Below are positions 1 to 9,792 of a stretch of DNA of 64,000 nt, piece after piece. The position numbers and the translations under genes were made by a program. This DNA comes from Pseudomonas migulae NBRC 103157 (lineage in GTDB: Bacteria > Pseudomonadota > Gammaproteobacteria > Pseudomonadales > Pseudomonadaceae). The stretch covers positions 62,001 through 126,000 of the forward strand of contig NZ_BDAG01000016.1 of assembly GCF_002091715.1 (NCBI RefSeq), written 5' to 3'. Within the stretch, counting starts at the first letter, position 1. Every line of letters starts with the position of its first letter. Below the pieces are notes generated by a model. The model worked only from the letters and a program-made list of their open reading frames with translations. It searched no databases and was not told the origin of the DNA.

Positions 1-492
1 TACTACCCGGACCTGACGCTGAGCCTGAACGGCGGTTACAGCAGCAGCACGTCATCCAACTGGATCAGCGTGCCGAACCGCTTCTGGTCGGTCGGCCCGC
101 AACTGGCGATGACCCTGTTTGACGGCGGGCAACGGTCCGCCGAAGTCGACCGTAGCGAAGCAGCCTATGACGAGACCGTCGCCAAGTACCGTCAGACCGT
201 GCTCGACGGCTTCCGCGAGGTGGAAAATTATCTGGTTCAGCTCAAGGTCCTGGAAAACGAATCTGCCGTGCGCCAGCAAGCGCTGGACGCGGCGCGTGAG
301 TCCTTGCGCCTGACCCGGAATCAGTACAAGGCCGGGTTGATTGCTTATCTGGATGTGGTGGTGGTGCAAGCCACGGCGCTGAACAACGAACGCAACATGC
401 TGGACTTGTTGCAGAGCCGGCTGATTGCCAGCGTGCAGTTGATTACGGCACTGGGTGGTGGTTGGGACGGACAGCTAGAGCTAAACAACTGA
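1..492 (+). CDS. RND efflux outer-membrane channel (OprM/NodT family), 5'-truncated
   Basis: The first 163 codons are open from the window edge, so only the C-terminal part of the protein is present. It would form the trimeric outer-membrane exit duct of an RND or MFP efflux pump. The visible part reads through a Tyr/Ser-rich beta segment, then GPQLAMTLFDGGQR, a long helix with VLDGFREVENYLVQL and a second helix with LRLTRNQYKAGLIAYLDVV, which is the usual C-terminal repeat of outer-membrane efflux (OEP) proteins. The N-terminal lipobox and first repeat lie outside the window, as presumably do the pump partners. The family is secure; the substrate cannot be told. Confidence 0.9.
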   Translation, partial: YYPDLTLSLNGGYSSSTSSNWISVPNRFWSVGPQLAMTLFDGGQRSAEVDRSEAAYDETVAKYRQTVLDGFREVENYLVQLKVLENESAVRQQALDAARESLRLTRNQYKAGLIAYLDVVVVQATALNNERNMLDLLQSRLIASVQLITALGGGWDGQLELNN

Positions 493-517
493 CACCTGTA
501 TTTCTGTCGGAGCTGGT

Positions 518-549
518 AGGCGCTGTGTAGGAGCTCCTACACAGCGCCT
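518..549. terminator. Perfect 32-bp palindrome after the efflux gene
   Basis: Two perfect 16-base arms meet with no loop (518-533 and 534-549), 26 bases after the efflux stop codon. The inner half contains GTAGGAG/CTCCTAC, the outer end shared by the REP families of this window. There is no T-run. It could act as a terminator or 3' end stabiliser, or be a degenerate REP pair; the sequence alone does not decide. Confidence 0.45.
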
Positions 550-723
550 GCAAGGGGAGCGGAGGCAAGGTTCCAGAGGAGTCGCCAGCAATCAAACAAG
601 CGTTTCATCGGGTTGATGGCCCTTTGCTAATTTTGTCAGTGCGTTCTTTCATGCAATCAGTACAATCGCCGGATTTTCCCCCCGAGAATGGAAGCAGTAC
701 GGCGGGTCGTCACGAGAAGTCCC

Positions 724-2805
724 ATGCTCATCGGTAGCTATTCCCCCACGCTGGTTATCATCTCGCTCTTTGTGGCGATTCTCGCGTCCTATACCGCGCT
801 CGACATGACCGGGCGCATTGCCACGGCCAAAGGCCGTGCGGTGCATTTGTGGACGGCCGGCGGCGCTTTGGCGATGGGCTTTGGCGTGTGGTCGATGCAT
901 TTCATCGGCATGCTCGCGTTTGAACTACCGATTGACCTCGGCTACGACATCACCCTGACGGCCCTGTCGCTGCTGACTGCAATCCTGTCCTGTGGTTTTG
1001 CCCTGTGGCTGGTCAGCCAGCCACAACTGCCGGGCTGGCAACTGGCGTTCGGAGCGCTGGCGATGGGCGCGGGCATCAGCGCCATGCACTACACCGGCAT
1101 GGCCGCCATGCGCATGCAGCCGGGTATCGATTACGACCCGATACTGTTCGGCGCCTCTCTGCTTATCGCCGTCGGCGCGTCGGGCGCTGCGTTATGGATC
1201 GCCTTCCGCCTGCGCCGGCACACGCCTTATGTCAGCGTGCTTCGAGGCGGCGCGGCGGTGATCATGGGCATTGCCATTGTCGGCATGCACTACACCGCCA
1301 TGGCCGCTGCACGTTTTCCCGACGGCAGTTTTTGTGGCGCGGCAATCAGTGGATTGAACGGCAAGGGCCTGGACAGCCTGGTGCTGATCACCACGATGGC
1401 GGTGCTGAGCATTGCCTTGCTCACCTCTATTCTCGATGCGCGCCTGGAGGCTCGCACCGCCGAGCTGGCCCACTCGCTGACAGAGGCCAATCGCGAACTC
1501 ACCCAACTGGCGCTGCACGACACCCTGACCGGCCTGCCCAATCGGGTGTTGCTGGCTGACCGTATCGACCAAGCCATGTCGAGGGTGCAGGAGCAAGGCG
1601 GCTGCTTTGCCTTGATGTTCATCGATCTGGACGGTTTCAAACCGGTCAATGATGCATTCGGCCATCACATGGGCGACCAATTGTTGCGTGAAGTCGCGCT
1701 GCGCCTGCGTGAGGACTTGCGAAGCCAGGACACGCTGGCGCGGATTGGCGGCGACGAGTTTGTGCTGCTGGTGCAACTGGCCGATGAGCATGACGCATTG
1801 AATCTGGCGGCGCGGCAAGTCGGGCTGATCGCGCGCTCGTTCCGCGTCGCCGAACATGATTTGCAGATATCCGCCAGTGTCGGCATCGCCCTTTATCCGG
1901 GAAACGGCCAGACCTGCGAAGAACTGCTGATGAACGCCGACGCAGCGATGTATCACGCCAAGGGCGCGGGCAAAAACGGCTACAGCTTCTTCGACGCCTC
2001 GATGAACAGCAACGCGCGCAAACAGCTGCAATTGCTGCAAGACCTGCGCAATGCCTTGGACCAGCAACAATTCAGCCTCTATTACCAGCCAAAATTCGAC
2101 GCCAGCAACGGCCGGCCAGTCGGCGCCGAGGCGTTATTGCGCTGGGAGCACCCGACGCAGGGCATGCTGATGCCGGACAGGTTCATCGAACTCGCGGAGA
2201 AGACCGGGTTGATCATTCCGATCGGCGATTGGGTGCTCAACGAAGCCTGCCGGCAGATGCGCGAATGGTACGAGCTCGGTTACACCGACTGGCGCATTGC
2301 CGTGAACCTCTCGGCTTTGCAGTTCTGCCACGCTGGCCTGGTCCAGAGCGTCGCCAAAGCACTGGCCACGCACCATTTGCCGGCCAACAGCCTGACCCTG
2401 GAAATCACCGAAACCACCGCCATGAGCGACGCCGATGCGAGCATGATGGTGCTTAACGAACTCTCGGAGATGGGTGTCGACCTGTCGATTGACGACTTTG
2501 GAACCGGCTATTCCAGCCTGATGTACCTCAAGCGCCTGCCGGCCAACGAACTGAAAATCGACCGGGGGTTTGTCCGTGACCTGGAACGTGACAGCGATGA
2601 CGCGGCCATCGTTTCCGCCATCGTCGCCCTTGGCCAGGCGCTGGGTTTGCGCATCGTCGCCGAAGGCGTGGAAACCGATGTGCAGCAGGATTTCCTGACT
2701 CAACTCGGTTGCGACTCGTTGCAGGGCTATCTGCTGGGGCATCCGCTGCCGGCGGAGCGCTTCATGGTGGATATTCTTCGCGGGGAGCGGTTGGCAACGG
2801 CGTGA
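724..2805 (+). CDS. mucR: MHYT-GGDEF-EAL cyclic-di-GMP regulator MucR
   Basis: This 693-residue inner-membrane protein combines a seven-helix MHYT sensor (about residues 1-240, with three histidine motifs MHFIGM, MHYTGM and MHYTAM) with a GGDEF domain (intact GGDEF at 342-346) and an EAL domain (EAL at 469-471, then DDFGTGYSSL). It can in principle make and degrade cyclic-di-GMP. The architecture and the N-terminus MLIGSYSPTLV match P. aeruginosa MucR, which modulates alginate synthesis and biofilm dispersal. An in-frame ATG at 688 exists, but the start at 724 gives the membrane segment directly at the N-terminus as in the homologue. It stands alone between the efflux gene and an SDR gene. 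Confidence 0.92.
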   Translation: MLIGSYSPTLVIISLFVAILASYTALDMTGRIATAKGRAVHLWTAGGALAMGFGVWSMHFIGMLAFELPIDLGYDITLTALSLLTAILSCGFALWLVSQPQLPGWQLAFGALAMGAGISAMHYTGMAAMRMQPGIDYDPILFGASLLIAVGASGAALWIAFRLRRHTPYVSVLRGGAAVIMGIAIVGMHYTAMAAARFPDGSFCGAAISGLNGKGLDSLVLITTMAVLSIALLTSILDARLEARTAELAHSLTEANRELTQLALHDTLTGLPNRVLLADRIDQAMSRVQEQGGCFALMFIDLDGFKPVNDAFGHHMGDQLLREVALRLREDLRSQDTLARIGGDEFVLLVQLADEHDALNLAARQVGLIARSFRVAEHDLQISASVGIALYPGNGQTCEELLMNADAAMYHAKGAGKNGYSFFDASMNSNARKQLQLLQDLRNALDQQQFSLYYQPKFDASNGRPVGAEALLRWEHPTQGMLMPDRFIELAEKTGLIIPIGDWVLNEACRQMREWYELGYTDWRIAVNLSALQFCHAGLVQSVAKALATHHLPANSLTLEITETTAMSDADASMMVLNELSEMGVDLSIDDFGTGYSSLMYLKRLPANELKIDRGFVRDLERDSDDAAIVSAIVALGQALGLRIVAEGVETDVQQDFLTQLGCDSLQGYLLGHPLPAERFMVDILRGERLATA

Positions 2806-2960
2806 AAAATGTTGGACCGCGCTATCGCTCTTCGCGGCGGTGCGGCGGTCTGACTTGTTCGCGATGGCGTCGGCCTTGACACCACAGACCCCATGCAAAA
2901 CCCGCCAATGGCGGTTATTCTTGGCCCCGACTGCATACGCTTGAACGGGGAAACGCTCGC

Positions 2961-3707
2961 ATGGACAAAGTCATCGTCATCACCGGCGGCAGCCGCGGCA
3001 TCGGCGCCGCCACAGCCTTGTTGGCCGCCGCACAGGGCTATCGGATCTGCATCAACTATCAATCCGACGAAGAAGCGGCGCACCGTGTGCTCGAGCAAGT
3101 ACGCGCCCTCGGTGCCCAGGCCATCGCGGTACGAGCCGACGTCAGCATCGAAGACGAAGTGATCGGGCTGTTCAACCGCGTTGACGCCGAACTGGGCCGG
3201 GTGACCGCACTGGTCAATAACGCCGGCACCGTCGGGCACAAATCCCGCGTCGACGAAATGTCCGAGTTCCGCATTCTCAAAACCCTCAAGACCAACGTCC
3301 TGGCGCCGATCCTCTGCGCCAAGCACGCCGTGCTGCGCATGTCGCCGAAACACGGCGGGCAGGGCGGCAGCATCGTCAACGTCTCTTCGGTCGCCTCGCG
3401 CCTGGGAGCGCCAAACGAGTACGTGGATTACGCGTCGTCCAAAGGCGCGCTCGACACGTTCACCATCGGCCTGTCCAAGGAAGTGGCGGGCGAAGGCATT
3501 CGGGTCAATGCCGTGCGCCCCGGTTACATCTACACCGATTTCCATGCGCTGAGCGGCGATCCGGACCGGGTCAGCAAACTGGAATCGGCGATCCCGATGG
3601 CGCGCGGGGGCCGACCGGATGAAGTGGCTGAGGCGATTGTGTGGTTGTTGTCGGATAAGGCGTCGTATGCGACGGGGACGTTCGTTGATCTCGGAGGTGG
3701 GCGCTGA
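2961..3707 (+). CDS. SDR family NAD(P)-dependent oxidoreductase
   Basis: A 248-residue classical short-chain dehydrogenase/reductase. The N-terminus carries the nucleotide-binding motif TGGSRGIG (residues about 8-15), followed by NNAG near residue 90, a catalytic Ser in VNVSSVASR and the YASSK catalytic pair near residue 157. The C-terminus FVDLGGGR is that of the glucose-dehydrogenase/FabG-like subgroup. Substrate unknown. It ends just before an inverted repeat and is separated from mucR by about 155 bases with no clear feature, so it is probably transcribed alone. Confidence 0.88.
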   Translation: MDKVIVITGGSRGIGAATALLAAAQGYRICINYQSDEEAAHRVLEQVRALGAQAIAVRADVSIEDEVIGLFNRVDAELGRVTALVNNAGTVGHKSRVDEMSEFRILKTLKTNVLAPILCAKHAVLRMSPKHGGQGGSIVNVSSVASRLGAPNEYVDYASSKGALDTFTIGLSKEVAGEGIRVNAVRPGYIYTDFHALSGDPDRVSKLESAIPMARGGRPDEVAEAIVWLLSDKASYATGTFVDLGGGR

Positions 3708-3713
3708 ATGGCT

Positions 3714-3739
3714 GTCTACTGTCATTGTTGACAGTAGAC
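3714..3739. promoter_or_regulatory. LexA/SOS-like inverted repeat before RHS gene 1
   Basis: Eleven-base perfect arms (3714-3724 and 3729-3739) with a four-base centre. The core is TACTGT-N8-ACAGTA, so the outer six bases on each side equal the enterobacterial SOS-box consensus, with CTG and CAG ten bases apart (3719-3734). The box ends 62 nt before the TTG start of RHS gene 1, and its right half contains TTGACA (3728-3733), a possible -35. A similar box sits 63 nt before RHS gene 2. Alternative: a factor-dependent terminator hairpin for the SDR gene, although no T-run follows. Confidence 0.5.
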
Positions 3740-3796
3740 GTTGATCTCCGGCACGCCTAGATTGCGAGTGGCCTCTCCATCGTTGAGTGCCACGAT

Positions 3797-6562
3797 TTGC
3801 ACAGTTACACACCGTCAATAAGTGCCATTGAGCCACGCGGGTTGCCCGTTCGTGCGGTGGCTTATTATCGACGCGATGTGGGTGATCCTGTTGAAACGCG
3901 GGTCACGCACCAGCTTCACGATGCAGCGGGCCGGCTCTCTGAACAGCGGGATCCCCGGTTGTTTGCGTTGATGCCGTCGGGTGCTGCGGTGCCGGCGAAC
4001 CTGTCTACTTTTTACAGCCTGTCAGGCCAGAGCCTGTGCAGTCACAGCGTCGATGCGGGCTGGCAGCTGAGTTTGTCCGGTGCCGCGGGGCAGGCGCTTG
4101 AGGCGTGGGATCAGCGGGGCTGGCATCGTCAGACCGAGCATGACTCGTTGCTGCGACCGGTGGCGATCTTCGAGCACTTTCCCGACGAGCCCGCGCGCTG
4201 TGCCGAGCGGATCACCTGGGGCGGTTCTTCGACGGACGATGCGCCGCACAATCGCTGCGGCCAACCGGTGCGACACGATGATCCGGCGGGGAGCCGGTTG
4301 CTGCCCGAGTATGGATTGTCGGGCGTGGTCCTCGCCGAAGTCCGTCGTTTCCTCGACAGCCTGGATCCGCCGGACTGGCCCCTCGCCGAGACTGAGCGCA
4401 ACAGCTTGCTGGAGCCGGGTGACGGTGCGCGTGCTGCCTGGCACTTCGCGGCCACCGGTGAGGCGCTGAGCCAGACCGATGCCAAAGGCCATGTCCGACA
4501 CTTCGCCCATGACCGGGCGGGGCAACTGCGCGAAGTCGGTCTGCAACGGGCCGGACAACCTGCCGCCGAAACGCTGGTCAGTGCCATCGAGTACAGCGCG
4601 CTCGGACAGATTCAGCACGAGCTCGCCGGCAACGGCATGCGCACCGTTTCCAGTTATGACCCGGCCGATGGACATCTGCTGTCGCTGGCCAATCAAGGCC
4701 CGGACGGTGCGTTTTTGCAAAACCTGAGCTACCGCTACGACCCGGCGGGCAACATCACCGAAATCACCGACGCCGCGTTACCGATCCAGTATTTCGCCAA
4801 CCAGCGCATCGAACCGGTCCGCCGGTTCACCTACGACACGCTGTATCAATTGATCAAAGCCACCGGCTGGGAAACCGCCAAGCCCTCATTCGGCCCCGCA
4901 TTGCCCGAGTGGCAAGCCTTCGGCCCGCCTGATGCCAGCCGTTGGCGCAACTACAGCGAAACCTATCACTACGATGCCGCCGGCAATCTGTTGGAACGCA
5001 ATCATCTCGGCGCCGAGAACGACACCTTGACCATGCAGGTGGCGGCGCACAGCAATCGCAGCGTCAAAGATCGACCGGGTGCGGATCTGGAGGCGCTGTT
5101 CGATGCTCGCGGCAATCTGCTGGAGCTGCAACCGGGTCAGGCGTTGCAATGGAATGGTCGCAATGAATTGGCCCAGGTCACCCAAGTCACCCGGATCGTT
5201 GCCGCGAATGATTGGGAGCGCTACGTTTACGATGCTGAGGGCATGCGTCTGCGCAAATGGCGCAGCGCTGCAGCTAAATCCGTCATCCACACAGCCGAAG
5301 TGCGCTACCTGCCGGGTATCGAAGTGCACGTCAACACGGCATCTGGGGAGCAGCTGCAGGTCATTAGCGTTAAGGCAGGTCGCTGTTCGGTGCGCCTACT
5401 GTATTGGGACGGTCCCCCTCCTGATGGAGTGGTAAATGATCAGTTACGTTACTGCTTCGATGATCACCTGGGGTCGAGTGCCTTTGAGGTGGATGCCCAA
5501 GCGAAACCGATCAGCCAGGAAGTTTATTACCCCTTTGGTGGTACGGCATGGTTGGCCGGGCGGCACGTGGTGGAAACCAGTTACAAGACCATTCGTTATT
5601 CAGGCAAGGAGCGAGATGCGACGGGGCTTTATTACTACGGCGCGCGTTACTACGCGCCGTGGCTGCAGCGCTGGTTGAATTCGGATCCGGCAGGGGCTCT
5701 GGACGGGTTGAATTTCTATCGCTTTGTCAGGAACAACCCAATGAATTTTGTGGATAAGGAGGGATATCTTCCCGTTCTTAGATATTATTTTGATTTTGCA
5801 TTTGAAAGCAGTAGTGGCATTCGTGATTTGATTCAGCAGCGCGGGGTTGAAAACATTAGAAAAGTTTCCCCTGATCTGGCCGAGAGATTGACAGACGCGA
5901 TACAGGTGGGAAAAAACGATGTGGAACGCACTATAAGCGATTTCGGTAACCGAGTATTTGACAGCGAGAGGTTTGAACAGTATTTCGGTAGCAATGTTGA
6001 TAATGAAATTGGCGAAGTAAAAAACCGCTTTCTGAAAATCTTGAAGCGTTTTGAAAAAATAGAAAACAAACCTGACAAGATTGTTTTGTTCGCAGATCAA
6101 AACGGTAAGTACAAACATACTATGGCAATGATTGGGGGGGCTGATCGGCGAAACAAGGTTTATGTGAACTTCGTGCACCGTGATATTCGGAATTTGTCAG
6201 ATGTGGTTTTTACTTTAAAACATGAGTTGAGTCATCAGGATGATTCAGAAACCAGGACGATGGATTATTGGTATCTGGAACCAAGCGACGATGATTTTGC
6301 CAAAGCTACATTTCAGCACGGAGTACAAGACCCTGAAGAATCGAAACATTTCGCAAGGCTGATACAATCAGAAAGAATCGTGAAGGGCGGGGTGCTAGAA
6401 CGCGACATCCCGATAGAAATTCAGGAGGGGTTTATTAAAGCAGCAGGCGGTGAAAATCTGAGTGAAGCGTTGAAAGTATTTAATCGCACGCCTGAGCTTA
6501 GATACAAAATGGCACGCAGAAATGCCGACACTATCGCAGCGTATGGTTCATTCCATAATTAA
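3797..6562 (+). CDS. TccC-like RHS protein with HELSH metalloprotease-like tip
   Basis: This 921-residue protein has an RHS/YD-repeat core (about residues 1-655) of the type that forms a cocoon around a C-terminal toxin. YD-type repeats such as YDPAGNITEI, YHYDAAGNLLE and YVYDAEGMRLR are visible, followed by the closing motif with DPAG at about 630 and NFYRFVRNNP, where TccC/RHS proteins self-cleave. The tip (about 656-921) is unrelated to the other RHS tip in the window and is AT-rich. It contains H809-E-L-S-H813 after a hydrophobic VVFTLK, a zincin-type HExxH motif, so zinc proteolysis is the best guess. The start is TTG; an in-frame TAG at 3758 excludes longer forms and no ATG lies nearby. 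No Tc A/B component or obvious immunity gene is adjacent. Confidence 0.85.
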   Translation: MHSYTPSISAIEPRGLPVRAVAYYRRDVGDPVETRVTHQLHDAAGRLSEQRDPRLFALMPSGAAVPANLSTFYSLSGQSLCSHSVDAGWQLSLSGAAGQALEAWDQRGWHRQTEHDSLLRPVAIFEHFPDEPARCAERITWGGSSTDDAPHNRCGQPVRHDDPAGSRLLPEYGLSGVVLAEVRRFLDSLDPPDWPLAETERNSLLEPGDGARAAWHFAATGEALSQTDAKGHVRHFAHDRAGQLREVGLQRAGQPAAETLVSAIEYSALGQIQHELAGNGMRTVSSYDPADGHLLSLANQGPDGAFLQNLSYRYDPAGNITEITDAALPIQYFANQRIEPVRRFTYDTLYQLIKATGWETAKPSFGPALPEWQAFGPPDASRWRNYSETYHYDAAGNLLERNHLGAENDTLTMQVAAHSNRSVKDRPGADLEALFDARGNLLELQPGQALQWNGRNELAQVTQVTRIVAANDWERYVYDAEGMRLRKWRSAAAKSVIHTAEVRYLPGIEVHVNTASGEQLQVISVKAGRCSVRLLYWDGPPPDGVVNDQLRYCFDDHLGSSAFEVDAQAKPISQEVYYPFGGTAWLAGRHVVETSYKTIRYSGKERDATGLYYYGARYYAPWLQRWLNSDPAGALDGLNFYRFVRNNPMNFVDKEGYLPVLRYYFDFAFESSSGIRDLIQQRGVENIRKVSPDLAERLTDAIQVGKNDVERTISDFGNRVFDSERFEQYFGSNVDNEIGEVKNRFLKILKRFEKIENKPDKIVLFADQNGKYKHTMAMIGGADRRNKVYVNFVHRDIRNLSDVVFTLKHELSHQDDSETRTMDYWYLEPSDDDFAKATFQHGVQDPEESKHFARLIQSERIVKGGVLERDIPIEIQEGFIKAAGGENLSEALKVFNRTPELRYKMARRNADTIAAYGSFHN

Positions 6563-6635
6563 TGGCAGTTTAGAAGTAGTGGTTGCCGATAATGATTGCA
6601 CTCCTGCTATTACGTAGACGAATATTCGAAGGTGT

Positions 6636-8045
6636 TCAGAATGACCGCACAATCCGCCCCAACGTCTCCATCGCCTTCTCCGAAGCCTCATCCCAAGGGC
6701 TCCCATAATTTAACCGAATACAATTCCTGAACCGCTGCGCCGGCGAAAATATCGGCCCCGGCGCAATGCTGATCCCTTGCGCCAACGCCATCTGAAACAA
6801 CTTCAACGAATCCATCTGCGCCGGAAGTTCCAGCCACAAAAAGTACCCGCCTGCTGGTTGGCTCACGCGAGTCTGCGCCGGAAAATACCGGGCAATCGCC
6901 GCGAGCATCGCACTCTGTTGCTCCTCCAACGCATAACGCAACTTGCGCAAATGCCGGTCATAGCCACCATGTTGCAGGTAATCGGCAATCGCCGCCTGAG
7001 CCGGCATCGACGCGCACAGCGAGGTCATCAGCTTCAACCGCTCAATCTTCTGCGCATAACGCCCGGCTGCCACCCAGCCAATGCGATAACCCGGCGCGAG
7101 GCTTTTGGCGAACGACCCGCAATGCATCACCAACCCTTCGGTATCGAACGCCTTGGCCGGTTTTGGCGCCTGTTGACCGTAATAGAGCTCGGCGTAGACA
7201 TCATCTTCGATCAGCGGCACCTGGTGGGTGCGCAACAGCTCCACCAGTTCCTGTTTCTTCGCCTCGGGCATGGTCGCGCCCATGGGGTTCTGGAAACTGG
7301 TCATGCACCAACAGGCCTTGATCGGGTGGCGTTCCAGGGTTTGTGCGAGCACGCCGAGGTCGATGCCGTCGCGCGGGTGTACGGGGATTTCCACGGCCTT
7401 GAGTTTCAAGCGTTCGAGGATTTGCAGGCAGGCGTAGAACGCCGGGGCTTCGATGGCTACCAGGTCGCCGGGTTCGGTGACGGCTTGCAGGCACAGGTTC
7501 AGCGCTTCCAGTGCGCCGTTGGTGATCAGCAGTTCTTCCATGGGCAGCATCAGGCCGCCGACCATGTAGCGCAGGGCGATTTGTCGACGCAGTTGCGGGT
7601 TGCCCGGCGACATGTCGGTGACGACCATGCGCGGGTCCATGTCCCGGGCGGCACTGGCCAGGGAACGGGACAATCGTTGCAGGGGAAACAGGGTAGGGCT
7701 GGGGAACGCGGAACCGAACGGTACGGTGTTGGGGTCCTTGATTGAGTCGAGCACCGAGAACACCAGTTCGCTGACATCGACTTCGGTGGATTCGTTGACC
7801 TGGCTGCTGATCACCGGCTCCGAAAACGGGCTCGGTGCATGGGTGTTGACGAAATAACCGGAGCGCGGGCGGGCGCGGATCAGGCCACGACGTTCGAGCA
7901 GGTAGTAGGCCTGGAACACCGTGGACGGGCTGACGCCGTAGGTCTGGCTGGCGTAGCGCACCGACGGCACGCGCTGGCCGGGGCCAAGGACGCCGGAGCG
8001 GATCAGTTCAGCGATGTCATCGGCGAATTTTTCGTAGCGTTTCAT
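6636..8045 (-). CDS. MocR/GntR-family regulator with aminotransferase domain
   Basis: A 469-residue fusion of a GntR winged helix (about 1-75, with RSGVLGPGQRVPSVR and GVSPSTVFQAYYLLERRGLI) and a fold-type-I PLP aminotransferase-like domain. The PLP-lysine segment is seen as GSFAKSLAPGYRIGWV. MocR proteins use PLP or a PLP adduct as effector and usually control a neighbouring or divergent gene; here the divergent side is only a REP pair and then ccoG on the same strand, so the target is not apparent. It converges with RHS gene 1 across 73 bases. Confidence 0.9.
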   Translation of the reverse strand: MKRYEKFADDIAELIRSGVLGPGQRVPSVRYASQTYGVSPSTVFQAYYLLERRGLIRARPRSGYFVNTHAPSPFSEPVISSQVNESTEVDVSELVFSVLDSIKDPNTVPFGSAFPSPTLFPLQRLSRSLASAARDMDPRMVVTDMSPGNPQLRRQIALRYMVGGLMLPMEELLITNGALEALNLCLQAVTEPGDLVAIEAPAFYACLQILERLKLKAVEIPVHPRDGIDLGVLAQTLERHPIKACWCMTSFQNPMGATMPEAKKQELVELLRTHQVPLIEDDVYAELYYGQQAPKPAKAFDTEGLVMHCGSFAKSLAPGYRIGWVAAGRYAQKIERLKLMTSLCASMPAQAAIADYLQHGGYDRHLRKLRYALEEQQSAMLAAIARYFPAQTRVSQPAGGYFLWLELPAQMDSLKLFQMALAQGISIAPGPIFSPAQRFRNCIRLNYGSPWDEASEKAMETLGRIVRSF

Positions 8046-8090
8046 CGAGTGCCCTGGGAGTACGGTATTCAGTGAAATTGGGGGGGCTTC

Positions 8091-8153
8091 TTCGCCAGCA
8101 AGCCGGCTCCTACAGGCCTGCGTGATTCCTGTAGGAGCCGGCTTGCTGGCGAT
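8091..8153. repeat. REP pair, family B
   Basis: Inverted pair of the GTAGGAGCCGGCTTGCTGGCGA family between ccoG and the MocR gene. Confidence 0.9.
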
Positions 8154-8166
8154 GCAGTCTAAGGGA

Positions 8167-9597
8167 TCAACGGTTCATCGGCGCAACAAACCGGCTATTC
8201 GCAACGCTATAAATCTCAGGCTCATCGCTGTCGACGATCTTGAAGCCGATGCTCTGCGAACTGCTGCTCGGCCGTTCCGTAGTCATCGCCACGGACACCG
8301 GCACGTCGACAATCTCGCCGGGCGCCAGGCTCAGTTCGGTCTTGCCTTGCAGCTGGAAGCCGTCGCCGTCTACCAGGGTCAAATGGTAGTCCTGTCGTTG
8401 CTGGGTCTTGTTGATGACCTTCAGGCTGTAGATGTTTTCGATCTGCCCCTGACTGTTCTCGCGGAACAGGCCACGGTCCTTGCTGACGTCCAGCGAGACC
8501 ATCGGCCGCTCGACAAGGGCCAGGGCGAGGGCGCCGATCATCACCAGCAGCACCGCGGTGTAGCCGATCAATCGTGGTCGCAGCAGACGGGTTTTGCCAC
8601 CTTGCAACTCGTGCTCCGAGGTGTAGCTGATCAGGCCACGGGCGTAGCCCATTTTGTCCATGATCGAATCACAGGCATCGATACACGCGGCGCACCCGAT
8701 GCATTCCATTTGCAGGCCATCGCGAATGTCGATGCCGGTCGGGCACACCTGCACGCAGAGCTGGCAATCGATGCAATCGCCGAGGCCGACTTCGGCAGGT
8801 TGCACGTCACGTTTGCGCGGGCCACGGTTTTCGCCACGGGCGACGTCATAGGAGATGGTCAGGGTGTCTTTGTCGAACATCACGCTCTGGAACCGTGCAT
8901 ACGGGCACATGTGCATGCACACCGCCTCACGAAGCCAACCGGCGTTGATGTACGTGGCGCCGGTGAAGAACAGCACCCAGAACAGACTCACGCCGCCGAT
9001 CTGCAAGGTCAGCAGTTCTTCGGCCAGCGGGCGGATCGGTGTGAAGTAGCCGACGAAGGTCAGGCCGGTCAGCAAACTGATCGCCAGCCACAAGGTGTGC
9101 TTGGCCGCGCGGCGCATCAATTTGTTCGGGCCCCAGGGCGCGGCTTGCAGTTTGATCCGCTGGTTGCGTTCACCTTCGGTGATCTTCTCGCACCACATGA
9201 AGATCCACGTCCAGGAGCTCTGTGGGCAGGTGTAGCCGCACCAGACGCGTCCGGCAAACACGGTGATCGCAAACAGGCCGAACGCCGCAATGATCAGCAG
9301 CGCCGACAGCAGGATGAAATCCTGGGGCCAGAAGGTCGCGCCGAAAATGTGGAATTTGCTTTCGGAAAGGTCCCAGAGCACCGCCTGGCGGCCGCCCCAG
9401 TTCAACCAGACCGTACCGAAGAACAGCAGGAACAGAAAACCCGCGCCGCTCATGCGCAAGGTGCGGAACAGACCGGTGAAGCTGCGAGTGTGGATCAGAT
9501 TGTCGCTGGACTTGGCCTTCATCTTTGGACGCGAAGGCTCATAGCTGTGTACTAACGGGGCACTTTCTACGGTTCGGACGGGGATTCTTTCGCTCAT
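8167..9597 (-). CDS. ccoG: Cytochrome c oxidase accessory protein CcoG
   Basis: A 476-residue membrane ferredoxin (FixG/RdxA/CcoG). The N-terminal membrane part includes WVWCGYTCPQ-type cysteine segments. A 2x[4Fe-4S] domain follows, with clusters C-x2-C-x2-C-x3-CP (CIDCQLCVQVCP) and CIGCAACIDAC, and then a C-terminal Ig-like domain. The family is implicated in reducing copper for cbb3 oxidase assembly. The cco structural genes are not in this window, which is a usual arrangement for one ccoG copy in pseudomonads. The start at 9597 (MSERIPV) was preferred to a longer in-frame start at 9621 because it gives the family-like N-terminus. Confidence 0.92.
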   Translation of the reverse strand: MSERIPVRTVESAPLVHSYEPSRPKMKAKSSDNLIHTRSFTGLFRTLRMSGAGFLFLLFFGTVWLNWGGRQAVLWDLSESKFHIFGATFWPQDFILLSALLIIAAFGLFAITVFAGRVWCGYTCPQSSWTWIFMWCEKITEGERNQRIKLQAAPWGPNKLMRRAAKHTLWLAISLLTGLTFVGYFTPIRPLAEELLTLQIGGVSLFWVLFFTGATYINAGWLREAVCMHMCPYARFQSVMFDKDTLTISYDVARGENRGPRKRDVQPAEVGLGDCIDCQLCVQVCPTGIDIRDGLQMECIGCAACIDACDSIMDKMGYARGLISYTSEHELQGGKTRLLRPRLIGYTAVLLVMIGALALALVERPMVSLDVSKDRGLFRENSQGQIENIYSLKVINKTQQRQDYHLTLVDGDGFQLQGKTELSLAPGEIVDVPVSVAMTTERPSSSSQSIGFKIVDSDEPEIYSVANSRFVAPMNR

Positions 9598-9792
9598 GGT
9601 CTTTCGCTCATCAGCCTCCATCAGGCCGGGTCACTATGAGCGTCGATCTGTTTGCATAACAGACTCAGGTATCGCAATAAAAAGCGGATCAGATGAGCGC
9701 TGGTCCACTGCCTGCGACAACTTGATGCACCTGCCGCAACGGGACGCGATCGCCTATAACAGGCGCCCGCAGGGGGTGTTGATCCGGGTCAG

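Noticed and set aside
3714..3739. Terminator for the SDR gene
   Set aside because: The stem is strong but no T-run follows; the matching box before RHS gene 2 makes an operator more likely. Kept as the alternative.
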